Positions 16,227 through 26,575 of a stretch of DNA of 64,000 bases are shown in pieces. Source of the stretch: Prevotella sp. (GTDB lineage Bacteria; Bacteroidota; Bacteroidia; Bacteroidales; Muribaculaceae); assembly GCA_023662865.1 (NCBI GenBank), contig JAMPIK010000003.1, forward strand, positions 51,956 through 115,955. The letters are read 5' to 3'. The translations under genes were made by a program, and so were the position numbers. Position 1 is the first letter of the stretch, and each line of letters opens with the position of its first letter. The notes beneath the pieces are model-generated. The model was given only the letters and a program-made list of their open reading frames with translations, searched no databases and had not been told where the DNA came from.

Positions 16227-18170
16227 ATGCAGAATTACGGTTTTTTAAGAGTAGGCGCTGCCGTGCCGAACATCAGTATAGCCAATGTGCAGGCCAATAT
16301 CAATGAGGTCTTTCGGCTCATGGAGAATGCAGCAGCTTCTTCGGCAAGTGTGCTTGTCTTGCCGGAGCTGTGCGTTACCGGCTATACTTGTGCCGACCTC
16401 TTTATGCAAGACACACTCATTGACAGTGCATTATCCGGACTTAAACAGATTTGCGACTACTCTGCCAAGTATCCCGATTTGGTAACATTCGTTGGAGTTC
16501 CGATTAAATATAAATCCGCATTATATAATTGTGGTGCAGCTGTTGCAAATGGCAAAATACTTGGACTCATTCCCAAAAGTTACCTGCCCAACTACTCGGA
16601 ATTTTATGAGAAACGGTGGTTTGCCCCGGCCTGCTCAATAGCTTCCGGCTCGGAAATAAACATTGCCGACAGCAACATACCTGTCGGGACTGATATATTA
16701 TTTGAAGTAGCCGGAGTTACAATCGGGGTCGAGATATGCGAAGATATGTGGACACCGCTCCCTCCCTCTACATTGGCAGCCCTCGGCGGAGCGCAGCTGA
16801 TTGTAAACCTTTCGGCTTCAAATGCTCTCGCAGCCAAGCGAGATTACCTTACAGAGTTGCTTCGTTCGCGTTCCGCCGCTTTGCAATGCGCTTATGTTTA
16901 TGCATCGGCCGGTAAAGGAGAATCCACTACCGACCTCGTATATGCCGGCAATGCCATAATAGCCGAAAACGGCACTTTGCTTCGAAACGCTTTCGGATTT
17001 GAGAATTCTAAGATGTGTGAATACTGCGATGTTGATATTCAAGCTCTTATGCACGACCGAATGTTGCATGGATCTTTCACGGACAACGCAGCTACCACTC
17101 CCTTGCCCAAATACCGCACAGTATCTTGCAATGTGCAGATTAAGGCCGTTGCAGAGCGGGAACTGTTGCGCAAAGTAATCGCCGACCCCTTTGTTCCCGC
17201 CTATCCCGCAAAACGCAAAAATCGCTGCGAGGAGATTATCAATATTCAGGCTCACGGACTTATACAGCGACTTCGCGCTACGGGCATGAAGTCTGTTACC
17301 ATCGGCATCTCCGGCGGATTGGACTCCACTTTGGCCGTTTTGGTAGCTCACCGTGCTTTCAAACTTTTAGGTTTGCCCTATGAAAATATTATCGGAGTGA
17401 CAATGCCCGGCTTCGGCACAACCTCGCGTACATACGAAAATGCTAAAGCATTGGTTCAACTCTTGGGTGCCACTCTATTGGAAGTGAGTATTTCAGCAGC
17501 CGTAATCCAACATTTCAAAGACATACATCACGATATTAACGTACATAACCTGACATATGAAAACTCCCAAGCACGCGAACGAACACAGCTGCTTATGGAT
17601 ATTAGCGGACAAAACGGAGGTATGGTGTTAGGCACCGGCGACCTTAGTGAACTCGCATTGGGGTGGTGTACCTATAACGGTGACCATATGTCCATGTATG
17701 GAGTAAATGCCTCTGTACCCAAAACACTTGTCAGACATTTGGTAGCTCACTTCGCAGATGAGAGCGAAAATGAGGCTTTGTCGGCAATACTGCGCGACAT
17801 CATCGACACTCCGGTGAGCCCGGAGCTTATACCGGCCACTGCCGATGACAAGATTTCGCAAAAGACGGAAGACCTTGTAGGACCGTATGCCCTGCACGAC
17901 TTCTTCATTTATCAAACACTGCGTTACGGCTTCGGCCCTTCAAAAGTGTATCTGCTTGCTCGCAAGGCTTTCGCCGGCACTTATACTGATGAGATTATAA
18001 TACACTGGTTAAGGTCGTTCTACAGACGTTTCTTCACGCAACAGTTTAAGCGTTCATGTATGCCTGACGGACCGAAAGTGGGTTCGGTAAGCCTCTCCCC
18101 TCGCGGCGATTGGCGAATGCCCTCCGATGCATGTGCCGCTCAATGGCTCAAAGAATGTGACGAACTATGA
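16227..18170 (+). CDS. nadE: glutamine-dependent NAD+ synthetase
   Basis: A 647-residue two-domain enzyme making NAD+ from deamido-NAD+, ATP and glutamine. The N-terminal nitrilase-like amidase domain (about 1-290) shows the Glu-Lys-Cys triad: Glu in LPELCVTGY, Lys in IPKSYLPNY and Cys in GVEICEDMW. The C-terminal synthetase domain carries the ATP-pyrophosphatase P-loop ISGGLDSTLA and the GTGDLSELALGW motif. The start at 16227 fits the nearby TAACTTTG and the usual N-terminus. It overlaps the next gene by 4 bases (ATGA). Confidence 0.95.
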   Translation: MQNYGFLRVGAAVPNISIANVQANINEVFRLMENAAASSASVLVLPELCVTGYTCADLFMQDTLIDSALSGLKQICDYSAKYPDLVTFVGVPIKYKSALYNCGAAVANGKILGLIPKSYLPNYSEFYEKRWFAPACSIASGSEINIADSNIPVGTDILFEVAGVTIGVEICEDMWTPLPPSTLAALGGAQLIVNLSASNALAAKRDYLTELLRSRSAALQCAYVYASAGKGESTTDLVYAGNAIIAENGTLLRNAFGFENSKMCEYCDVDIQALMHDRMLHGSFTDNAATTPLPKYRTVSCNVQIKAVAERELLRKVIADPFVPAYPAKRKNRCEEIINIQAHGLIQRLRATGMKSVTIGISGGLDSTLAVLVAHRAFKLLGLPYENIIGVTMPGFGTTSRTYENAKALVQLLGATLLEVSISAAVIQHFKDIHHDINVHNLTYENSQARERTQLLMDISGQNGGMVLGTGDLSELALGWCTYNGDHMSMYGVNASVPKTLVRHLVAHFADESENEALSAILRDIIDTPVSPELIPATADDKISQKTEDLVGPYALHDFFIYQTLRYGFGPSKVYLLARKAFAGTYTDEIIIHWLRSFYRRFFTQQFKRSCMPDGPKVGSVSLSPRGDWRMPSDACAAQWLKECDEL

Positions 18171-18745
18171 ATACCATATCATTTGAAGACGATATACTGA
18201 ATGCCCTCTCTGTTTTGCGCAAAGGAGGCTTGATACTTTATCCCACGGATACGGTATGGGGTATAGGCTGCGATGCCACAAATCCCGAAGCGGTAAGTCG
18301 TATATATGCTCTAAAACATCGTCGGGACAGCAAGTCTATGCTCACACTGATGCACTCACCGGCTATGATAGAGAGATATGTAGACGAGCCGCAGGAAATA
18401 GCCCTTGACCTCATAGAGCAAGCCGTAGCTCCTCTGACTGTAATTTTCGACAACGCAGTCGGATTAGCTCCCAACCTTATAGCCCAAGACAGATCCGTAG
18501 GTATCCGTGTGCCGAAAGAGAAATTTTGCCAAACACTTCTGAAAGCCTTTCGCAAGCCCATAGTATCCACTTCGGCCAATATCAGCGGAGAGCCGAGTGT
18601 CGCTTCGTTCGGAGAAATTTCACAAACAATCAAAGAGGGAGTAGACTATATAGTCTCATACCGGCAAAGCGACACTGCGACTCATGCACCTTCTTCGGTA
18701 ATCAAAATCTCCAAAGGCGGAGTATTTAAAATTTTGCGCAAGTAA
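18167..18745 (+). CDS. tsaC: L-threonylcarbamoyladenylate synthase (TsaC/Sua5/YwlC)
   Basis: A 192-residue protein for the first step of t6A37 tRNA modification: threonine, bicarbonate and ATP give threonylcarbamoyl-AMP. YPTDTVWGIGCDA near residue 25, the KHR-R-SK nucleotide-binding signature (ALKHRRDSKSM), and STSANISGEPS at about residue 133 are diagnostic. It is the short form without the extra Sua5 domain. It is coupled to nadE by an ATGA overlap and abuts the next gene with no gap. Confidence 0.92.
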   Translation: MNTISFEDDILNALSVLRKGGLILYPTDTVWGIGCDATNPEAVSRIYALKHRRDSKSMLTLMHSPAMIERYVDEPQEIALDLIEQAVAPLTVIFDNAVGLAPNLIAQDRSVGIRVPKEKFCQTLLKAFRKPIVSTSANISGEPSVASFGEISQTIKEGVDYIVSYRQSDTATHAPSSVIKISKGGVFKILRK

Positions 18746-20164
18746 ATGATAAGTAAAAACAGACAGCGATTAAAGTATGTGTGTGCCGATTTTATCTCGG
18801 CAAATATCATCATACTCTTGTTTGACATACTGCGCTTCACCACCCTTCCGGCTGAGAATATCGGATATGCCTCGCTGTCAGTGTTTCTTACCTCAAAAGT
18901 GCTGATTTCGGAGCAGATACTCTTGCCCGTAATGATGCTCTGCGTGTATGTACTTTCCGGCTACTATAATCACCCTTTCCAACGTTCACGTATTCAAGAA
19001 TTTTTCACTACTGCACTTTCCCAAACGGCCAACACTCTGCTTATTTACTTTGCATTGCTCACCAATCAAGCCACATCGGTACGCGCCACCAACATTTTCA
19101 TACTTTTGAGCTTGTACCTTATGCTTGTAATCATTACATTTATAGGGCGATGTATAGTAACCGGAAGCACGATACACGCCTTCCGAAGCGGAAGGAAATT
19201 ATATAATGTAATGGTAGCCGGAAGAGCCGATGATGCCGTGCTGGCGTCAGAAAAAATTAAAGTAATGAGTCGGCGCACAGGGCTTCACTTCGCCGGATAT
19301 ATAGCTACCTCCGACCCTTTGTCCGCTTACCCGGAAGGCTCCGATGTTTATACTGCCGAGCAAATTCTCAAACAGCATAAGAAGTTAGGATTACAGGAAG
19401 TTATCTTGTGTGGTACACACACCAATGAGCAAGAAATCCTTAACCTGATAAACGAACTCCTGCCGCTTGAACTTCCTCTTAAAATCTTGCCGGAATCCAT
19501 TTCTACTTTAGGAAGCAATATTCGACTTCAAAGTATTTACGAAGAGCCCTATATTGATGCATCAACGGCCAATGTGAGCGATGTAACCAAAAACCTTAAA
19601 CGCCTCTTTGACATCATTATATCCGCCGTTGCGCTCATCTTCTTGGCTATACCGATGGCAGTGATTGCAATATTGGTACGCCGCAGCAGTCCGGGGCCGA
19701 CAATCTTTTCGCAACAACGTATCGGCTATCACCGCCGACCTTTCAACATCTACAAATTTCGGTCAATGCGTACAGATGCCGAAGCATCAGGGCCCATGCT
19801 TTCATCTGAAAACGACCCGCGAGTCACTCCTCTTGGTGTGATACTGCGCAAATACCGCCTTGATGAATTACCGCAATTTTGGAATGTACTCAAAGGTGAT
19901 ATGTCACTGGTGGGACCGCGTCCGGAACGCACCTTCTTTATAGAGCAAATTAAACAAAAAGACCCTGCATATACCCTTGTCCACCTTGTTAGACCGGGTA
20001 TAACTTCCTGGGGCATGGTGAAATACGGCTATGCTTCCAGCGTGGATGAAATGGTCAGAAGGCTGCGTTATGACCTGATTTATATTTCCAATATGTCCAT
20101 ATCCGTAGACATCAAAATATTGATATATACCATCAAGACCGTAATCAAAGGCCGTGGCGTATAA
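18746..20164 (+). CDS. polyprenyl glycosylphosphotransferase (bacterial sugar transferase)
   Basis: A 472-residue membrane enzyme that transfers a sugar-1-phosphate to undecaprenyl phosphate, the priming step of polysaccharide or glycan synthesis. Four hydrophobic segments lie in the first ~145 residues, a CoA-binding-like soluble region follows, then one membrane helix and the C-terminal catalytic domain (about 285-472). Catalytic features include KRLFDIIIS, FKFRSMRTDAE-like YKFRSMRTDAEASG, RKYRLDELPQFWNVLKGDMSLVGPRPE and the terminal YDLIYISNMS. It starts right at the tsaC stop. There is no polysaccharide gene cluster around it. Confidence 0.88.
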   Translation: MISKNRQRLKYVCADFISANIIILLFDILRFTTLPAENIGYASLSVFLTSKVLISEQILLPVMMLCVYVLSGYYNHPFQRSRIQEFFTTALSQTANTLLIYFALLTNQATSVRATNIFILLSLYLMLVIITFIGRCIVTGSTIHAFRSGRKLYNVMVAGRADDAVLASEKIKVMSRRTGLHFAGYIATSDPLSAYPEGSDVYTAEQILKQHKKLGLQEVILCGTHTNEQEILNLINELLPLELPLKILPESISTLGSNIRLQSIYEEPYIDASTANVSDVTKNLKRLFDIIISAVALIFLAIPMAVIAILVRRSSPGPTIFSQQRIGYHRRPFNIYKFRSMRTDAEASGPMLSSENDPRVTPLGVILRKYRLDELPQFWNVLKGDMSLVGPRPERTFFIEQIKQKDPAYTLVHLVRPGITSWGMVKYGYASSVDEMVRRLRYDLIYISNMSISVDIKILIYTIKTVIKGRGV

Positions 20165-20181
20165 ATAATAGCCTGTTCGGG

Positions 20182-20213
20182 TTTGCCGTTTTTAGTACTT
20201 TTTTGTAAATTTG
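20182..20213 (+). promoter_or_regulatory. promoter of the clcA-fmt-men operon
   Basis: TTTG 20182-20185, 20 bases, TAAATTTG 20206-20213. The predicted transcription start is near 20220, which favours the GTG at 20231 as the clcA start. Confidence 0.65.
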
Positions 20214-20230
20214 CACTAAAATTTACATAA

Positions 20231-22030
20231 GTGGCATATAAGGAACATACAGGTAAATGGCATACACAATGGCTGCGGCTTGTAATGTGGCGAGAGAAGC
20301 ATATCAAAGAGAAAAACTTCCTCATCATACTTGCACTCGTAGTGGGCATTGTGTGCGGATTTGCCGCAATGCTCCTCAAATACCTTATCCACATGATAGC
20401 CGGGGTACTCACCTCTCATTTGAGCATTACATCGGCCAACTGGCCTTACCTTGTATTGCCAATGGTGGGTATAATCATAGTCACCTTATATGTTAAATAT
20501 GTAGTAAAAGACAATATCTCGCACGGTGTAACCAAAGTGTTGTATGCCATCTCTCAGCGCAAATCGCGGTTAAAGCCACACAACATGTACACCTCCATAG
20601 TAGCATCGTCTATCACGATAGGCTTCGGAGGGTCGGTCGGAGCCGAAGGGCCTATCGTCTATACCGGCGCAGCCATAGGATCCAACATAGGTCAGGCATT
20701 CCGACTCTCACCTCGCATACTTATGCTGCTGGTAGGGTGCGGCGCGGCAGCCGGCATTGCCGGTATATTCCGTGCACCCATTGCCGGAATGTTGTTTACC
20801 CTTGAAGTATTGATGATTGACCTTACCGGCACCACGGTAATGCCCTTGCTTATTTCTTCAATTACCGCCGCCACCGTGGCTTATGTATTCGAAGGATATT
20901 CAGCCGAATTTTTCTTCTCCCAAAGCGAGGAATTTTTTACAAGCAAAATTCCATACACCATTCTGTTAGGCATATTTACCGGCTGCGTGTCACTGTATTT
21001 CACCAAGATAATAGGGCTCATGGAGAGTATGTTTGGCAAGATACAGCAGTCCACACTCAAGATACTCATTGGCGGTGTAATCCTTGCAGTTCTTATCTAC
21101 CTGTTTCCGCCGCTTTACGGAGAGGGATATCGTGCCATTAATTGCCTGTTGGACGGTAACAGCGCGGCCATACTCGACGGTTCATTCTTTTATGTAGACC
21201 GCGAGAGCATTTGGTTTATAGCATTTTATATCGGCATGATAGTACTCACCAAAGTGTTTGCCACCTCAGCCACCAACGGAGCCGGAGGTGTAGGCGGCAC
21301 TTTCGCCCCCTCACTGTACGTGGGCGCAATGGCCGGATTTTTGTTTGCATATTGCCTTAACCACCTTGACATGGGCGTAGACATATCCAACAAAAATTTC
21401 ACACTTATGGGAATGGCCGGGGTGATGTCCGGAGTAATGCATGCTCCCCTGATGGCAATCTTCCTTACAGCAGAGATGACCGGTGGGTACAATCTGTTCC
21501 TGCCCTTGCTTATTGTCTCCACACTCTCTTACGGTACGGTTGTGATGTTCCAGCCATACAGCATCTATACCCGCCGTTTGGCTAAACGGGGGGAACTCCT
21601 CACTCACCATAAAGACAAGGCTGTCCTTACCCTGCTGAAAGTAGACAATGTGATTGAGAAAGATTTCAAAGAAGTAAACCCGGACATGTGCCTGAAAGAG
21701 ATGGTCGATGTAATAGCCACCTCCTCGCGCAACCTGTTTCCGGTGGTTGACTCCGAGGGAAACCTTAAAGGGATTGTCTTGCTCGATGACATACGCAACA
21801 TCATGTTCCGCCCGGACCTTTACCGCAAAATGCATGTCCAGAAGTTTATGGCAATGCCCCCGGCGCGTATTGATATTCATGAACCTATGGACGAGGTTAT
21901 GAAGAAATTTGACAGCACCAACGCATGGAACCTTCCGGTGGTGGACGGCGGTAAATATGTAGGCTTTGTATCCAAGTCCAAAATATTCAATTCATATCGG
22001 CGTGTACTCCGCCATTATATTGACGACTGA
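20231..22030 (+). CDS. ClC-family chloride channel/transporter with CBS domains
   Basis: A 599-residue membrane protein. The ClC core (about residues 30-445, some 16-18 hydrophobic helices) shows the gating-glutamate motif GGSVGAEGP, followed by AAAGIAGIFRAPIAG and the later GAGGVGGTFAPSLYVGA. Two cytoplasmic CBS domains follow (about 465-595), as in regulated ClC proteins. It probably carries Cl- either as a channel or as an H+/Cl- exchanger. The start is taken as GTG 20231 because the promoter ends just upstream; ATG 20285 is an alternative. fmt follows after 2 bases. Confidence 0.9.
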   Translation: MAYKEHTGKWHTQWLRLVMWREKHIKEKNFLIILALVVGIVCGFAAMLLKYLIHMIAGVLTSHLSITSANWPYLVLPMVGIIIVTLYVKYVVKDNISHGVTKVLYAISQRKSRLKPHNMYTSIVASSITIGFGGSVGAEGPIVYTGAAIGSNIGQAFRLSPRILMLLVGCGAAAGIAGIFRAPIAGMLFTLEVLMIDLTGTTVMPLLISSITAATVAYVFEGYSAEFFFSQSEEFFTSKIPYTILLGIFTGCVSLYFTKIIGLMESMFGKIQQSTLKILIGGVILAVLIYLFPPLYGEGYRAINCLLDGNSAAILDGSFFYVDRESIWFIAFYIGMIVLTKVFATSATNGAGGVGGTFAPSLYVGAMAGFLFAYCLNHLDMGVDISNKNFTLMGMAGVMSGVMHAPLMAIFLTAEMTGGYNLFLPLLIVSTLSYGTVVMFQPYSIYTRRLAKRGELLTHHKDKAVLTLLKVDNVIEKDFKEVNPDMCLKEMVDVIATSSRNLFPVVDSEGNLKGIVLLDDIRNIMFRPDLYRKMHVQKFMAMPPARIDIHEPMDEVMKKFDSTNAWNLPVVDGGKYVGFVSKSKIFNSYRRVLRHYIDD

Positions 22031-22032
22031 TT

Positions 22033-23013
22033 ATGACAAGAGATGATTTGAAGATAGTTTTTTTAGGTACCCCGGACTTCGCGGTGGAGAGCCTTGACCG
22101 TCTCGTAAAAGACGACTGCAACATTGCGGCGGTTGTCACCATGCCTGACAAGATTGCCGGACGCGGACACAAACTCCTTATGAGCCCGGTGAAGAAATAC
22201 GCAATCGAGCATAATCTTCAAGTCTTGCAGCCCGCCAACCTCAAAGACCCGGCCTTTATTGAAGAACTGCGCGGTATCAATGCCGACTTGTTTATAGTTA
22301 TAGCTTTCCGAATGTTGCCACAGACCGTTTGGCAGATGCCTCGCTTCGGCACATTCAACCTTCACGCCTCGCTACTGCCACGCTATCGAGGAGCTGCCCC
22401 CATTAACCGCGCCGTAATGAACGGAGACAAAGAGACGGGAGTAACCACTTTCTTCCTCAAACATGAGATTGACACCGGCGATATCATAGCTCGGCAAGCT
22501 ATTGAAATCGGTGAAGATGAAGATGCCGGATCGGTTCACGACCGCCTTATGACCTTGGGTGCGGAAATGGTGTCAAAAACCGTAGACGACATTATTGCCG
22601 GCAACGGACATATAGAGTCAATGCCTCAACCGGAGGGTGAATTCATTCCCGCGCCGAAGATATTTACCGAGACCTGCGCAATAGATTGGACTCTGCCGGC
22701 GGAAAAGGTTCGCAATCACGTTCGAGGTTTATCTCCTTACCCGGCCGCCCATACCCTGATTGCCAAAGAAGACGGCTCTGTTTATACTCTCAAAGTTTTT
22801 TCCGGCCGGCGTGCGGACGACCTTATGAAACCGGGGCTGACACCAGGAGATATCATAGCCACCCCGAAAAGGCTTGCCGTAATGTGTGCCGATGCCCCTT
22901 ACGAGATTACTTCTCTCCAACTTCAAGGCAAGAAACGAATGGACACATCAGCCTTCTTGCTTGGCTTTAAACCGGCTCCAAAGATACCCAATGCTAATAC
23001 ACATGAAATCTAA
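22033..23013 (+). CDS. fmt: methionyl-tRNA formyltransferase
   Basis: A 326-residue cytoplasmic enzyme that formylates initiator Met-tRNA using 10-formyl-THF. The N-terminus KIVFLGTPDFAVESLD, and the catalytic region FNLHASLLPRYRGAAPINRAVMNGD with Asn, His and downstream Asp (HEIDTGDII) are all present, followed by the C-terminal OB-like tRNA-binding domain from about residue 205. Its 3' end overlaps the start of menD, so translation of the men genes may be coupled to fmt. Confidence 0.96.
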   Translation: MTRDDLKIVFLGTPDFAVESLDRLVKDDCNIAAVVTMPDKIAGRGHKLLMSPVKKYAIEHNLQVLQPANLKDPAFIEELRGINADLFIVIAFRMLPQTVWQMPRFGTFNLHASLLPRYRGAAPINRAVMNGDKETGVTTFFLKHEIDTGDIIARQAIEIGEDEDAGSVHDRLMTLGAEMVSKTVDDIIAGNGHIESMPQPEGEFIPAPKIFTETCAIDWTLPAEKVRNHVRGLSPYPAAHTLIAKEDGSVYTLKVFSGRRADDLMKPGLTPGDIIATPKRLAVMCADAPYEITSLQLQGKKRMDTSAFLLGFKPAPKIPNANTHEI

Positions 23014-24673
23014 GACCTCTTGTCAAATAGTTGCCGCGGTGCTTGAAGAGCAGGGCGTTCGCGAGGCCGTAATATCACCCGGCAGTCGCAACACGCCTTT
23101 CATTCTGGCTCTTGACGACCAACCTAACATTCACAAATATACAGCAATTGATGAGCGTTGCGCAGCTTTCGTGGCCTTGGGCATTTCTCAACTGAGCCGA
23201 AAGCCGACAGTGCTGTGCTGTACCTCCGGAACCGCCCTGCTCAACTATGCGCCGGCTGTTGCCGAGGCTTATTATCAAGGAGTGCCGCTGATTATCATCT
23301 CTGCCGACAGGCCAACGGAATGGATTGACCAAGATGACTCCCAAACACTCCGCCAGTTTGAAGCTTTGAGGAACTATGTCAAAGCTTCGTTTGATTTGCC
23401 TGACTTCCCTCCTGAAAACCAGTCAATGTGCTGGTATGCAAACCGTGTAGCCAATGAGGCTTGCCTGTCTGCCATGAGAGGGTATCCCGGTCCGGTGCAT
23501 ATCAATATACATTTCAATACTCCCCTCTGCGAAGCAAGTCCGGCAATTCTCCCCCAGCGAATTGTGACGACTACGGATACCACCTCCACCCTGTCGCCGC
23601 AAGTCATTAAGCAACTTGCGGACGAAGCATCATGCAAGAAAGTTCTTGTTGTTGCCGGCCAATACCGACCATCCAACCGTATAAACCGAGCTGTTGCCGC
23701 TCTGTCGCATCTGTCCAACGTAGCTGTTTGGGCTGAGTCTACGGCAAATATACACACCCCGGGGATTATAAATTGTATTGACCGTACACTCACTGCTATC
23801 GACCCCGAAAAGCCGCAATTCAATCCCGATATAATAATATCTTTCGGAGGAGCTTTGATAAGCCGAAAAGCCAAAGAGTTTTTGAGGAAAGCCCAGGGAT
23901 GTCAACATTGGTCGGTAGGATATAAGCGCGACAGGATGGCTGACCCGTTCATGAAACTCACTCGTCTGATTGAAACTTCCGCCGAGGTGTTTCTGCCTCA
24001 CTTTGCCAACTGCTTATGCCGGCTTAAACCTTCGGTTGAATATGCCGACACATGGCTCAATGCCGGGATAAGGGCCACCGACAGGCATAACCTTAAAATT
24101 GAAGAAGCACAATGGAGCGCGTTGAAAGCATTTGCATATATTCTCTCACATCTGCCAAACAAGGCTAATCTGCAACTCTCAAACGGCACTGCAATCAGGT
24201 ATGCTCAGCTGTTTGACAGCAGCCGAATTCATGCCACCTACTGCAATCGCGGTGTTTCCGGTATAGACGGCTCTACTTCTACGGCAATCGGCGCATCGCT
24301 CAATTATGGCCACACTACATTCCTGATTTCAGGAGATATGAGTTTTGCGTATGACATCGGGGCTTTGGCTCTGCCGAATATCAGCCCGGACATGAAAATT
24401 GTTGTAATCAACAATGCCGGGGGCGAGATATTCCGTTTTATTTCCTCAACGAGCAAACTCCCCTGCCGCGAGACTTTCTTCAGCATAAATCCGTCGCTTC
24501 CACTCAAAGGGCTTGCCGAAGCTTACGGCTTTGAATATTTCCGAGCAGACAATGAGCGTACACTCAAAAACGTCTGGAACATTTTCAAGCAACCCACTCT
24601 CTCCCCCTCAATCCTCGAAATTATAGTTGACGCTGATATCAGCGCTCGCACTTTATCCAATTATTTTAATTAG
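23003..24673 (+). CDS. menD: SEPHCHC synthase, menaquinone biosynthesis
   Basis: A 556-residue thiamine-diphosphate enzyme that joins isochorismate and 2-oxoglutarate. The N-terminal segment [13 protein letters not shown] carries the family's SPGSRN motif, with [20 protein letters not shown] and [10 protein letters not shown] next. The ThDP/Mg motif is in the C-terminal third ([13 protein letters not shown]...[10 protein letters not shown]). The ATG at 23003 lies inside the end of fmt (11-base overlap); another ATG at 22991 is possible. It is the first of four consecutive men genes; isochorismate synthase (menF) is not in the window. Confidence 0.95.
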   Translation: MKSKTSCQIVAAVLEEQGVREAVISPGSRNTPFILALDDQPNIHKYTAIDERCAAFVALGISQLSRKPTVLCCTSGTALLNYAPAVAEAYYQGVPLIIISADRPTEWIDQDDSQTLRQFEALRNYVKASFDLPDFPPENQSMCWYANRVANEACLSAMRGYPGPVHINIHFNTPLCEASPAILPQRIVTTTDTTSTLSPQVIKQLADEASCKKVLVVAGQYRPSNRINRAVAALSHLSNVAVWAESTANIHTPGIINCIDRTLTAIDPEKPQFNPDIIISFGGALISRKAKEFLRKAQGCQHWSVGYKRDRMADPFMKLTRLIETSAEVFLPHFANCLCRLKPSVEYADTWLNAGIRATDRHNLKIEEAQWSALKAFAYILSHLPNKANLQLSNGTAIRYAQLFDSSRIHATYCNRGVSGIDGSTSTAIGASLNYGHTTFLISGDMSFAYDIGALALPNISPDMKIVVINNAGGEIFRFISSTSKLPCRETFFSINPSLPLKGLAEAYGFEYFRADNERTLKNVWNIFKQPTLSPSILEIIVDADISARTLSNYFN

Positions 24674-24695
24674 ACACACTCTTAAAAATTACAAA

Positions 24696-25514
24696 ATGGA
24701 AAACTGGACAACAATCAAAGAGTACGAAGACATTTTATTTGATTATTGCGATGGTGTGGCAAAAATTACCATTAATCGCCCGAAAGTATATAACGCATTT
24801 CGACCCAAGACTAATTTTGAAATGCTTGACGCAATGGCAATTTGCCGGGAAAGGCCGGACATTTCGGTGATTATACTTACCGGTGCCGGTGATAAAGCAT
24901 TCTGTTCAGGAGGAGACCAAAATGTAAAAGGCACGGGCGGATATATTGACTCCGATGGAGTACCACGCCTCAACGTATTGGATTTGCATAAGGCCATTCG
25001 CTCAATACCCAAGCCGGTGATTGCCATGGTAAACGGCTATGCCATAGGTGGGGGCCACGTGCTGCATGTAGTATGCGACTTGACTATTGCCTCCGAGAAT
25101 GCACGTTTCGGACAAACCGGCCCGAAAGTGGGGAGTTTCGATGCCGGCTTCGGAAGTTCGTATCTGGCACGTTGCGTCGGCCAAAAGAAGGTACGCGAAA
25201 TTTGGTTCTTATGCCAACAATATACGGCTCGGGAGGCTGAACAAATGGGTATGGTAAACAAGGTGGTGCCGTTCGATGAGCTGGAGAAGACTACCATGGA
25301 ATGGGCACGTATTATAATGAAACGCTCCCCGTTGGCCATACGCATGATTAAACGTGCCTTGAATGCCGAACTTGACGGTCAGCGCGGACTTATGGAATTT
25401 GCCGGAGATGCCACTCTCATGTACTACCTTATGGAGGAAGCTCAAGAGGGCAAGAACGCTTTCCTTGAAAAACGCGACCCGGACTTTACCCAATTTCCTA
25501 AATTTCCGGGATAA
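24696..25514 (+). CDS. menB: 1,4-dihydroxy-2-naphthoyl-CoA synthase
   Basis: A 272-residue crotonase-fold enzyme that cyclises o-succinylbenzoyl-CoA. The oxyanion-hole segments [13 protein letters not shown] and [14 protein letters not shown] and the [22 protein letters not shown] segment are typical of MenB. The ATG 24696 gives the standard N-terminus ([13 protein letters not shown]) and lies 22 bases after the menD stop. It overlaps the menC start by one base (TAATG). Confidence 0.96.
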   Translation: MENWTTIKEYEDILFDYCDGVAKITINRPKVYNAFRPKTNFEMLDAMAICRERPDISVIILTGAGDKAFCSGGDQNVKGTGGYIDSDGVPRLNVLDLHKAIRSIPKPVIAMVNGYAIGGGHVLHVVCDLTIASENARFGQTGPKVGSFDAGFGSSYLARCVGQKKVREIWFLCQQYTAREAEQMGMVNKVVPFDELEKTTMEWARIIMKRSPLAIRMIKRALNAELDGQRGLMEFAGDATLMYYLMEEAQEGKNAFLEKRDPDFTQFPKFPG

Positions 25515-26575
25515 TGAAGCTCGCTTTCACTCCCTATAAGTTGCATTTTAAGGAACCGGGGGGGACATCGCGCGGAGTACTTCACGACAAACTCACATAT
25601 CTCATTAAGGTATGGGATGAGCACTCACCGGAACATTTCGGCATCGGTGAGGCCGCTGTGTTCAAGGGGTTGAGCAAGGAGGCCGGAGCCGGTTATGAAT
25701 ATAAACTGATTGAGGTGTTGGCAAATGTAGCTCTCGGAAGAGCTACTGACTTAACAGACTATCCCTCAATACAATTCGGTCTTGAACAGGCAATACTTGA
25801 TTTCTCCAACGGGTGTCGGGGAATATACTTCCCCTCCCCTTTTACCCAAGGAATGAGTTTCATTGAGATAAACGGCCTCGTGTGGATGGGTAATATAGAC
25901 ACCATGATGAGCCGTTTGGAGGAAAAGATTGCCTCCGGATTTAAGTGTATCAAGCTGAAAATAGGGGCAATAAATTTCCATGATGAGCTGAAAATGTTGC
26001 AAGCCATTCGCAACAGATTTACGCCCGATGAGTTGGAAATCCGCGTAGATGCAAACGGTGGTTTCAACATGGACTCGGTTATTGCCGTGCTTGCCGAGTT
26101 GGCTAAATACTCGGTTCATTCCATAGAACAACCTATTCCGGCCGGTAATTGGGAGCTTATGCATTTCTTGTGCGAAATCTCCCCTATACCGGTAGCACTT
26201 GACGAGGAGCTTATAGGCCTTAATCGCAGTGAAGAGAAGGAGGCAATGCTGAGTGCCATAAAGCCAAACTACATTATTCTCAAGCCAAGCTTATGCGGCG
26301 GCATAAGCGGTTCGGCCGAGTGGATTGAATTGGCCGAGAAGTATGGCTGCGGTTGGTGGGTGACATCAGCTCTTGAAAGCAACGTGGGGCTTAACGCTTT
26401 GGCGCAATGGGTAGCCACCCTCGGTGTGCAAATGCCGCAGGGATTGGGTACGGGTGCTCTGTTCACTAACAATTTCACTTGTCCGTTAAGTTTGAATACC
26501 GACAAGCTCAGCTTCAACCCCGAATTTGACAACTCTTACAGACAACAATTCTTATCCCTGCCGTGGCGTGAATAG
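25514..26575 (+). CDS. menC: o-succinylbenzoate synthase
   Basis: A 353-residue enolase-superfamily enzyme that dehydrates SHCHC to o-succinylbenzoate. The catalytic lysine pair and metal ligands appear in order: KLKIGAINF (KxK), RVDANGGF (Asp), SIEQPIP (Glu), ALDEEL (Asp) and ILKPSLCGG (Lys). It is in sequence menD-menB-menC-menE. The order of reactions (MenC before MenE before MenB) differs from gene order, which is common. Confidence 0.93.
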   Translation: MKLAFTPYKLHFKEPGGTSRGVLHDKLTYLIKVWDEHSPEHFGIGEAAVFKGLSKEAGAGYEYKLIEVLANVALGRATDLTDYPSIQFGLEQAILDFSNGCRGIYFPSPFTQGMSFIEINGLVWMGNIDTMMSRLEEKIASGFKCIKLKIGAINFHDELKMLQAIRNRFTPDELEIRVDANGGFNMDSVIAVLAELAKYSVHSIEQPIPAGNWELMHFLCEISPIPVALDEELIGLNRSEEKEAMLSAIKPNYIILKPSLCGGISGSAEWIELAEKYGCGWWVTSALESNVGLNALAQWVATLGVQMPQGLGTGALFTNNFTCPLSLNTDKLSFNPEFDNSYRQQFLSLPWRE

